Source: Selaginella moellendorffii (Eukaryota; Streptophyta; Lycopodiopsida; Selaginellales; Selaginellaceae). Taken from it: DNA of 64,000 bases. Positions 53,197 to 62,097 of the stretch are shown here, piece by piece. Below the pieces are notes generated by a model. The model was given only the letters and a program-made list of their open reading frames with translations, had not been told where the DNA came from and made no database searches. Every line of letters begins with the position of its first letter. Position 1 is the first letter of the stretch. The stretch spans positions 1,561,999 through 1,625,998 of the forward strand of contig NW_003314275.1 of assembly GCF_000143415.4 (NCBI RefSeq), written 5' to 3'. Made by a program: the position numbers and the translations under genes.

Positions 53197-55237
53197 ATGG
53201 CGTTCACTGCTCGAGCTTGGAGAGTGGCACCCTTCATCTTTGGTACCAAATTGATGCTTGGATAGATTTTGGGTCTTTTCCTTTCCTCTAGCCTCTTGAG
53301 TGTGGACTCTCCACGGTCTTGATCATTGTTACATTCTTCTTCTCATGGTTTTGATACATCGTCTTGATTTGTGATTTGATTTCTTCTTTTGCAGCGGTGG
53401 TGACGCTCGAACAGGCAGCTTCTTTGTCAATTGGGATCAATCTCTTCACGTTTGCATTCAACACTGAGCATTTCAGCCTCGCCACTGCTGCCAACATTGT
53501 GACCAACTTCATGGGAACGATGTTTCTCCTCACGCTCCTTGGAGGGCTTGTCGCAGATCTCTGGTGGAGTCGGTTCAAGACGATCGTCGTCTCTGGCGTC
53601 CTGGAAATCCTGGTAAAGATCTCTCTCTTATCTCCATTTCTCGGATTTCCAAAACAAAAACAAAAATACATAGTACCTACTTGATGACGATGCGATTTTC
53701 TGCGCAGGGGATTCTTCTCGTGGCGCTCGCAGCATCTATAAAATCTCTCACTCCACCCGAATGCCAGCTTCTAGATGCTTCCTGCAAGAGCGCAACCTCT
53801 TCCCAAAAGGCTGTGTTCTTCGGAGGACTCTACCTTCTAGCTCTTGGAGCCGGAGGTGTCAAAGCCAACATCGCGACCATGGGAGCTGTCCACTTCGACG
53901 AGAACTCGCCCGTGGAGAAGAAAGAACTGGGGACGTACTTCAACACGTACTTCATCCTTTTCTGCATCGGAGCGCTCATCGCGATCACGGCACTCGTCTA
54001 CACGCAAGAAAACGTCTCCTTCGAAGTTGGCTATCTCATCGCGCTTGGATGCATGGTATTGGGCGTGATCGTCGCTGCCGCTGGCTATCCACTCTACCAA
54101 CACAACTCACCCCAAAGTCCAGTCACAAGCTTCGCCCAAGTTGTTGTGGCCGCGTTTAGGAACCGCAAGCTTCCAGTTTCGTCCCCGGAAGTTCTCCATC
54201 TGGGTCCTCTCGATGACTCAAAGACTGGCTACAGGATCGAGCACACGGACCAGTTCACGTAAGATTTTGAGATTCACCTCGATATAGTGATCAATCGTCT
54301 TTGTAACCATGGCAGCTTCTTGGATCGAGCAGCCATCGTGGACTATAACTCTCCCCCGACCGCACAAACCAGCCCTTGGAAGCTGTGCACGGTGACACAG
54401 GTCGAGGAGGTGAAGCTCATCCTGCGAATCCTCCCGATCTTCACGAGCACCATCGTTTTGAACTGCGTCATCGCTCAAGTCCAGACAGTAACACTCCAGC
54501 AAGGCCGGACGATGGATCGAAGGATCACCAAGAGCTTCGAGATACCTCCGGCGTCGGTGGCAGCGCTCCCGGTCGTATTCATGATCATAGCTCTCCCAAT
54601 CTACGACCGGATCTTCGTGCCAGTCGCGCGGCGAGTCACGGGTCACGAGAGCGGGATCACGTACTTGCAAAGGATCTCCGTGGGCTTGCTTCTGGCGATC
54701 GCGAGTATGGTGGTGGCGGCGCTGGTGGAGAAGAAGCGCATCCGCGTCGCTCGGGAGTTTGGGCTCCTCGATTCGCCCACCGCGAGGGTGCCGCTCAAGA
54801 TCTACTGGATCATGATCCAGTACTTCATCATTGGGCTGGCGGACATGTTCACATTCGTGGGTCTCATGGAGTTTTTCTACCGCGAGGCCCCCGAGAGAGT
54901 TCGCAGCATGTCCACGGCGCTGACCTTTGTCTCCCTCTCCCTGGGCTACTTCTTGAGCTCCACCATTGTGGATATTGTGAAGAGGGTTACTACAAAAGGT
55001 GGCGGGCTCGGGTGGCTGCCAAGCAACATCAACAGGGGTAACATCAGCAACTTCTACCTGCTGCTTGCAAGCATCAGCGCCGTCAACTTCGTGGTGTATG
55101 TGGCCTGTGCGAGGTGGTACAGGTATAGAAATCACGGTGATGCTGATTTGGCATTGGATCGTGATGTTAAGTTAGAGGATGGACCATCAAAAGTTACGGA
55201 TATTGGTACTGTGAGCAAGAGGCCCTTGATGGCCTAG
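53197..55237 (+). CDS. NPF: NPF (NRT1/PTR family) transporter, unit A
   Basis: Four exons in phase: 53197-53242, 53395-53612, 53708-54258, 54316-55237; 578 residues, normal for the family. Blocks: NIVTNFMGTMFLLTLLGGLV, GGLYLLALGAGGVKANIATM with GAVHFDENSPVEKKE, ELGTYFNTYF, ILRILPIFTSTIVLNCVIAQ, and GLADMFTFVGLMEFFYREAP followed by ERVRSMSTALTFVSLSLGYF. About twelve hydrophobic helices with a long central loop are present. The first-helix motif that is usually ExxER/K reads VTLEQ here. NPF proteins move nitrate, peptides, hormones or glucosinolates across plasma or vacuole membranes; the substrate cannot be told from sequence alone. The short first exon (MAFTARAWRVAPFIF) was placed by phase and by its presence in both units. 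Confidence 0.92.
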
Positions 55238-55303
55238 ACAATATTTCAAGTACCAGCTACTGAAGAAATGTCCATAATGTTCATACAGATTCTTATATAA
55301 AAT

Positions 55304-57590
55304 TCACCAATCAAAGTATGCTAATAACTCTTCGCAATTTACAAGACATTTATTTTGACTTGTAAAAGGTAAAAGGTATAACTCAAGAACTCCACAAGAA
55401 AAATACAGGAGAACCAGCTGATGTAAAGAAGGGGACCATTTTCTCATGGCCAGCTTCCCGTCCTCTGTCATGATAAGCACCGTGTCCTCCTCCTTGAACT
55501 CGCCCTTCAAAGTCCCTTTAGCCAGCTCGTTGGTCACGTACTGCTGGATCACTCGCTTCACTGGCCTGGCGCCATAGTTAGGATCATATCCAAGCTTGGC
55601 AAACACCTGCACCGCATCACCTGTGATCTTCAAAGAGATCTTGCGGTGTTGAAGTCTCTTCTCCACGTTTTGCAGCTAGAGAAAAAAAGCCAAAGATCAT
55701 AAACTGCCTCATCGTATAAACACAACTTACCTGGAGCTTGACGATTTCTTGGATCTGATCCACGTTCAGGGGCTGGAACACGATGAACTCGTCCACCCTG
55801 TTCATGAACTCTGGCCGGAGGGTGGAGCGAGCCACTGTCTCCTTCATCGACTGATATGACGCATTCTTGTCGCCCGATGATTTGAGAGCGTCCAGGATGT
55901 GCTGCGAGCCGAGGTTGGACGTCATGATCACCACGGTGTTGGTGAAGTTCACCGTCCGGCCCTGCGAGTCCGTCACGCGGCCATCGTCGAGTATCTGGAG
56001 GAAGATGTTGAAGACGTCCGTGTGAGCCTTTTCTATCTCGTCGAAGAGAACCACCGAGTAAGGCCGCCGGCGGACGCTCTCGGTCAGCTGCCCGCCTTCT
56101 TCGTATCCCACGTATCCTGGAGGAGCGCCAGTGAGCCGGGACACGGCGTGCTTCTCCATGTACTCGCTCATGTCGAATCTCAGCAGCGCTTTGTCCGTGT
56201 CGAACAGGTATTCGGCTAGAGCCTTGGCCAGCTCCGTTTTCCCGACTCCGGTCGGCCCCATGAACATGAAGCTGGCGATAGGACGGTTTGGATCCGCGAG
56301 TCCAGCTCTGGAACGGCGTATAGCATCGGCCACGGCTTGCACTGCGGGGTCTTGGCCGATCAAGCGCTTGTGTAAGTGTTCGTCGAGGTGGAGCAGCTTC
56401 TCCATCTCGGACTGGAGCAGCCTTGAGACGGGAATCTTTGTCCACTTGCTGACTATCTTAGCACTTTCCAGAGCTGCATCCTTCTCAAGGTACTTGCGAT
56501 ATTCCTTTATTGTCGTGGCACCAATGCACCTCAATTCACCATGGCCAAGCATTGGCTTCAGCAAGTTTCCAACATCCATCGCTCCCGACGTGGCACCTGT
56601 AAAAACAAGTACCGTGCTTGCAGTCGAAAATGCAAAATCCCACACACAAAGTACCTGCCCGACGACCATGTGGATTTCATCAATGTACCCCTCTGACTCC
56701 TTTACTTCTTTTAGAACAGCTTTTAATCGATCTTCAAATTCTCCTTGAAACTTCGCTCCTGCGATCAAGGCTCCCAAGTCCAATGATATCAGCTGCATTT
56801 TTAATGGTAAGGTGTTGCAATAGCACTCGCGTAAAACATACCCAAGTCAGCAGAAGCCAGTGATTTCCATACCCTTCGGCTATAGCAGTCTTGCCCACAC
56901 CAGGCTCTCCAATCACGACAGGATTGTTCTTGGTTCGCCGGCACACAAGATTTGAATGCACCGTCGAATTTCGTCATCATGACCGATGACCGGATCAAGT
57001 TTTCCTTGGCGGGCCATCTCCGTCAAATCCACTCCAAATTTCTCGAGTGCTTCATACTTGTTTTCAGGGGCTGGATCGAGAAAACAAACAACGAGACTGT
57101 TTAGAATTTTGACAAACAAAACAGCGAACCTTGATCAGTAACCTTCTGTGTCCCTCGAATGGCAGTGATCGCATCTTTAGTAGCCTTGGCATTGAGATCG
57201 AACTGCCCAAACAACTCCTTCCCGATACGAATGTCTTCTGCGAGTGCAAGGACTAAATGCTCGATTGACGTATAATTATCTCCAAAGTCCTTCATGTGAC
57301 CCTTGGCTCGATCGAGCAAACTGTCGAGGCTCTGGCCAAGCATAGCGCCAGATATGTTTCCCGTCACCTAGAAGAACACGCGCACAATAAGAATATAAAA
57401 AAACACTTTTCGCCTTAGGCTGGCGCTCGATGTATCGCTCAGTTGCTTGCAAAAGAGCTGAGTTATCAATCCCGGCCTCCTCCGTGCAAGACCATTTTTT
57501 TGCTCCAGCAAAGCCTTTAGAAGATGCTCGGTTTCTACAACCTGTTGTCTGTTTGATTGTGCCAGTTCCACGGCGGAAACCATGGCTTGC
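55304..57590 (-). pseudogene. CLPB: broken ClpB copy, unit A
   Basis: Recognisable ClpB pieces in order: N-domain (VELAQSNRQQVVETEHLLKA), NBD1 Walker A ([13 protein letters not shown]), NBD1 body ([20 protein letters not shown]), NBD2 with [19 protein letters not shown] and [11 protein letters not shown], and the C-terminal D2-small part ([20 protein letters not shown]). Lesions relative to unit B or to the family: 5' truncation at the duplication junction; a frame-shifting loss after KNGLARR (about 57485); loss of about 18 residues after Walker A (about 56870); loss of the hydrophobic strand before DEIH; an in-frame loss from DAALE to IVSKWTK (about 56453-56470) that removes the end of NBD1 and the whole middle domain; a 9-bp loss in NBD2; and a changed C-terminus. 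A disaggregase could not be made. Confidence 0.93.
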
Positions 57591-57653
57591 CTTGTTTAGA
57601 AAAAGAATCAAGTTTCTCGCTGAATATCATTCTTAACATTACTAATGAAAATG

Positions 57654-57725
57654 GAGGTATGGCTCAGCGGTAGAGCAATCGGCTGCAGTTCGATAGGTCA
57701 CTAGTTCGATCCTGCTTGCCTCCTC
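57654..57725 (+). pseudogene. degenerate tRNA-Cys (GCA) copy, unit B
   Basis: Same 72-nt frame as the unit A tRNA. The anticodon stem has CCGAT changed to TCGAT (a G-U pair), and the T-stem is damaged: ACTAG faces CTGCT, giving a C-C mismatch and a T-G pair. The anticodon GCA and acceptor stem are intact. Transcription may persist, since the B box GTTCGATCC is kept, but the T-arm mismatch makes a functional tRNA doubtful. Confidence 0.75.
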
Positions 57726-57907
57726 TTCCAGTTTGAACTTCCCAAGATTGGCGAGGTTGGTGGTATTAGCTACAATTTGACAAATCATTTTTTGAAACTC
57801 AGCTCTGAATCCATTTGTGTTTCATGCTCTAGAAAGACCCTTCAAGGACCATGTAGATAGATCTTCTTCACAAGAAAAGTAAATGGTTGAACACCTTTGC
57901 TGTGATC

Positions 57908-58584
57908 CTATGCTTCGTCTTCCTCTTCCAGCACATAAGTTGGCCATTGCGTCCGGATTTGCGAGCCGGGAACCGTTTCACTCAACTGGAACGATCCCGC
58001 AACTGGTTGATCGCTACCTCCCAGCTGCTGGTACCTCGAGATTTGCGAAGAGTCGCCGCCGCCAGCTTTGTGGAAGAACGCATAAGTTGGCAGCACCACC
58101 GCGAGGATCATGGCCAGATGCAAGTTAAACTGGAGCGTCATGATCGCCTTGCCTGTGTGCAATGCCATCATCCCTTTGCAGTGAACTGCGTAGTCGCCCT
58201 CGCCGTTTCGATCCAGCCAGCAGACATCCCCCTGGACGAGAAGATCGAGCTGGCCATCTGGAAGAACCAAGCTCCCTGGAGGATCAATCCCAAGCTCTGA
58301 ATAAAACGCAGCAGCTCACTGCGGGTGTAGCAAATCCTGAGAAGCGTCGACAGTAAACACACGCCGATCGGGACGAGGAGGAGCCGATGGTACTGCCCCT
58401 GGACGCCGCTGCCATCGTCTTCCTTGAGATAGAAGAGGAAGAACTCCAATCCAAATGCCGTCACTGCGAGGAGCCGCAAAATCTCTTTTGGGAGCGGCAA
58501 AATCCTGGTCTTCTCCTTGAGGATCGCGGCGAGGGAGTAGACGAGGAACATAGAGCGCCTCGCACCCATGCCCTCCCATCCCAT
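57908..58584 (-). pseudogene. broken DUF716 / TMEM45-like copy, unit B
   Basis: The copy starts MGWEGM at 58584 but then jumps to MFLVYSLAAILKEK: about 235 bp are missing (unit A 52007-52241) with about 10 bp of filler, which removes the first two or three membrane segments. A 7-bp deletion near 58221 (unit A GCACCCCTGAGAC against GCAGAC) shifts the frame after SSIFSSRGM. The remainder is close to unit A. No full-length product is possible. Confidence 0.93.
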
Positions 58585-59345
58585 AGCTCGATATTAATAT
58601 TATTTGTTATAATATACCCTTTATTGTTGAAACTTATACAAATCTGTTGCGCATTACTTATTTATGTAGTAACGTAATTATTTTTATTTATTAACTTAAT
58701 TGATCAAGTGGAGCTTTATAATTACAAACATATTTATAATTTATAATGCAAGATTATTATAAATTTTAAATACAAATTAATCTAACCGTTAAATGGTAAA
58801 ATATCTCAGAATATCTAAGCATATTCACATATCAAAAATGTAATTTCTTTGGTATATAACATAATTTCAAATTGTGTGTGTGCTAGTGGAAAGGGGTGCT
58901 AGCAATCCACTAGAACGATTGATTGATCCATGGCTTGGAGCGTGGGGACCTTTCTTCCAAAATTGATGGATTTTTTTTCCACTCACTGTTCTTTCTTTTT
59001 GTTTTCTTATAGAGATTTATTTTATTTTTTTATAAAGTTTATCAGGCCCTTTTACATAAATAACAGGTTCAGATTATTCACTTAAAAGTTTTAGTATCTG
59101 CTTCTGGACAACCCCACACAATGGGATGATGCTATACATGAGAATTTGTCCTAAAACACTACTCCATGGCCTTGAACTTTCAGAGTGATCCCAGAGTGAC
59201 ATCTGCAAATGAATCTCCAAATGCTGAATAAGTCGCAAGGAGACTTCCACAATCTTGCGGAAGATCAACGCCAGGCCAGCTGGCCGCAAGAACACAATTA
59301 CACCATCATTCTCTTGATTGGGCCTTGAGAGGAGACACTTAATAT
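58585..59345. other. AT-rich spacer in unit B
   Basis: No gene. AT-rich sequence between the DUF716 remnant and the small peptide ORF. It contains about 250 bp (58600-58870) lacking a counterpart in unit A, so either an insertion here or a deletion in unit A. Confidence 0.5.
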
Positions 59346-59564
59346 TCAAATGTGCAGATATACTTTGATTCTGCCGCGGGAGTCAATGTGACTTCTTGCC
59401 ATGTGTTCGATGGAAGCATAAAAGTCAAGCCAAGATTGGGGAAAGAACACAAATTTGGATGGATTCTTTCCACCCCCACCGTACCCGTCAAAATTCTGGC
59501 TCGAATACAAGATAAAAGACAGCAAACAAAGGAGCAAGGAGAAAACCAAAACCCGAGATTCCAT
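59346..59564 (-). CDS. putative small secreted peptide, unit B
   Basis: ATG at 59564 opens 72 codons. The signal peptide ESRVLVFSLLLCLLSFILYS matches unit A with three changes, followed by NFDGYGGGGKNPSKFVFFPQ and SWLDFYASIEHMARS. A 4-bp difference after YASI puts the tail in another frame than in unit A. The unit A tail frame (WQEVTL..AAES..ICTFEY) is still readable here in the shifted frame, so one copy has lost its original ending. The shared signal peptide suggests a real secreted product at some stage. Confidence 0.45.
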   Translation of the reverse strand: MESRVLVFSLLLCLLSFILYSSQNFDGYGGGGKNPSKFVFFPQSWLDFYASIEHMARSHIDSRGRIKVYLHI

Positions 59565-59804
59565 AAACTTTTCTCTCGAGTTTTATTGAAAGCGAGAAGC
59601 GAACCTTTAATCCCACGATACTCTTCTCGGACGTGACAAAACCCTCAGAGTCAGCTCCCTAGAAATCAAATGACGTCGTCTTTTATGGCCTCGTCTCTCT
59701 TTTAAGTAAGCGAAACAAACAAAGTGGCTTTGGGGGAGATTTTTACTCTGTTCGCGTGTGAATCCTCAGCGAGCGAGCGCGGGGATAGCGATTGATCGAA
59801 CTCC

Positions 59805-61910
59805 ATGGCGTTCACTTCTCGAGCTTGGAGAGTGGCACCCTTCATCTTTGGTACCAAATTGATGCTTGGATAGATTTTGGGTCTTTTCCTTTTCTCTAGC
59901 CTCTTGAATTTTGACTCTCCATGGTCTTGATCATTGTTACATTCTTCTTCTCATGGTTTGGATACATCATCTTGATTTGTGATTTGATTTCTTCTTTGGC
60001 AGCGGTGGTGACGCTCGAACAGGCAGCTTCTTTCTCAATTGGGATCAATCTCTTCACGTTTGCATTCAACACGGAGCATTTCAGCCTCGCCACTGCTGCC
60101 AACATTGTGACCAACTTCATGGGAACGATGTTTCTCCTCACGCTCCTTGGAGGGCTTGTGGCAGATCTCTGGTGGAGTCGGTTCAAGACGATCGTCGTCT
60201 CTGGCGTCCTGGAAATCCTGGTAAAGATCTCTCTCTTTCTTATCTCCATTTCTCGGATTTCCAAAACAAAAACAAAAATATATTGATGATCTTCTGCGCA
60301 GGGGATTCTTCTCGTGGCGCTCGCAGCATCTATAAAATCTCTCACTCCACCCGAGTGCCAGCTTCTAGATGCTTCCTGCAAGAGCGCAACCTCTTCCCAA
60401 AAGGCAGTGTTCTTTGGAGGACTCTACCTTCTAGCACTTGGAGCCGGAGGTGTCAAAGCCAACATCGCGACCATGGGAGCTGTCCACTTCGACGAGAACT
60501 CGCCCGTGGAGAAGAAAGAGCTGGGGACGTACTTCAACACTTACTTCATCCATTTCTGCGTCGGAGCGCTCATTGCGATCACGGCACTCGTCTACACGCA
60601 AGAAAACGTCTCCTTCGAAGTTGGCTATCTCATCGCGCTTGGATGCATGGTATTGGGCGTGATCGTCGCTGCCGCTGGCTATCCACTCTATCGACACAAC
60701 NNNNNNNNNNNNNNNNNNNNNNNNNNNNNNNNNNNNNNNNNNNNNNNNNNNNNNNNNNNNNNNNNNNNNNNNNNNNNNNNNNNNNNNNNNNNNNNNNNNN
60801 AGCTTCGCCCAAGTTGTCGTGGCCGCGTTTAGGAACCGCAAGCTTCCAGTTTTGTCCCCGGAAGTTCTCCATCAGGGTCCTCTCGATGACTCAAAGATGG
60901 GCTATAGGATCGAGCACACGGACCAGTTCACGTAAGATTTTGAGATTCACCTCGATATAGTGATCAATCGTCTTTGTAACCATGGCAGCTTCTTGGATCG
61001 AGCAGCCATCGTCGACTATAACTCTCCCCCGACCGCACAAACCAGCCCTTGGAAGCTGTGCACAGTGACACAGGTCGAGGAGGTGAAGCTCATCCTGCGA
61101 ATCCTCCCGATCTTCGCGAGCACCATCGTTTTGAACTGCGTCATCGCTCAAGTCCAGACAGTAACACTCCAGCAAGGCCGGACGATGGATCGAAGGATCA
61201 CCAAGAGCTTCGAGATACCTCCGGCGTCGGTGGCAGCGCTCCCGGTCGTGTTCATGATCATAGCTCTCCCAATCTACGACCGGATCTTCGTGCCAATCGC
61301 GCGGCGAGTCACGGGTCACGAGAACGGGATCACGTACTTGCAAAGGATCTCCGTGGGCTTGCTTCTGGCGATCGCGAGTATGGTGGTGGCGGCGCTGGTG
61401 GAGAAGAAGCGCATCCGCGTCGCTCGGGAGTTTGGGCTCCTCGATTCGCCCACCGCGAGGGTGCCGCTCAAGATCTACTGGATCATGATCCAGTACTTCA
61501 TCATTGGGCTGGCGGACATGTTCACATTCGTGGGTCTCATGGAGTTCTTCTACCGCGAGGCCCCCGAGAGAGTTCGCAACATGTCCACGGCGCTGACCTT
61601 TGTCTCGCTCTCCCTGGGGTACTTCCTGAGCTCCACCATTGTGGACATTGTGAAGAGCGTTACTACAAAAGGTGGCGGGCTCGGGTGGCTGCCAAGCAAC
61701 ATCAACAGGGGTAACATCAGCAACTTCTACCTGCTGCTTGCAAGCGTCAGCGCCGTCAACTTCGTGGTGTATGTGGCATGCGCGAGGTGGTACAGGTATA
61801 GAGATCACAGTGATGCTGATTCGGCATTGGATCGTGATGTTGAGTTAGAGGATGCACCATCAAAAGCTACGGATATTGGTAGTGTGAGCAAGAGGCCCTT
61901 GATGGCCTAG
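59805..61910 (+). CDS. NPF: NPF (NRT1/PTR family) transporter, unit B
   Basis: Same four-exon model as unit A: 59805-59850, 60003-60220, 60302-60931 (with a 100-N gap) and 60989-61910. Replacing the gap by the 21 bp present in unit A gives an exon 3 of exactly 551 bp, the same as unit A, so the gene is probably intact at 578 residues. Differences are scattered and conservative: S to N in RNMSTAL, R to S in DIVKSVTTK, T to A in PIFASTI, and more change in the hydrophilic C-terminus (DADSALDRDVELEDAPSKAT). The VTLEQ form of the first-helix motif is shared. Both copies may be expressed. Confidence 0.9.
60701..60800. other. assembly gap (100 N) inside NPF unit B exon 3
   Basis: Placeholder gap. 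Unit A has only 21 bp between the same flanks (CACAAC and AGCTTCGCCC), which restores phase, so the real missing sequence is probably short. It lies in the central-loop coding region. Confidence 0.9.
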
Positions 61911-62097
61911 ACAATATTTCAGGAAATGTCCATACAGATTCTTATATAAAATCTCACCAATCAAGCTGTGCTAACTCCACATTTTACATGACATTGTTTT
62001 GGTGTCTACCAGCTTACAAACATGTAATTGGATTCTGATAAAAGTTAGTAAAAGTGTAACTCGAGCTCCACAAAAAAAAAAAAACAGAAGAAACTTT

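Larger units (their letters stand above)
51044..57597. repeat. tandem segmental duplication, unit A (6.55 kb)
   Basis: The two units share tRNA-Cys, DUF716 gene, small peptide ORF, NPF gene and ClpB in the same order, strand and spacing. Homology begins at AGAAAAAGAATCAAGTTT (51044) and again at 57598. The right end of unit A cuts ClpB inside its N-domain exon, so the duplication breakpoint lies in that gene. Many stretches look over 95 percent identical, so the event is fairly recent. Confidence 0.95.

Noticed and set aside
54218-55135. 305-codon minus-strand frames opposite both NPF genes (also 60891-61808)
   Set aside because: Exact antisense shadows of NPF exon 4; His/Glu/Arg-rich composition reflects codon bias of the sense strand.
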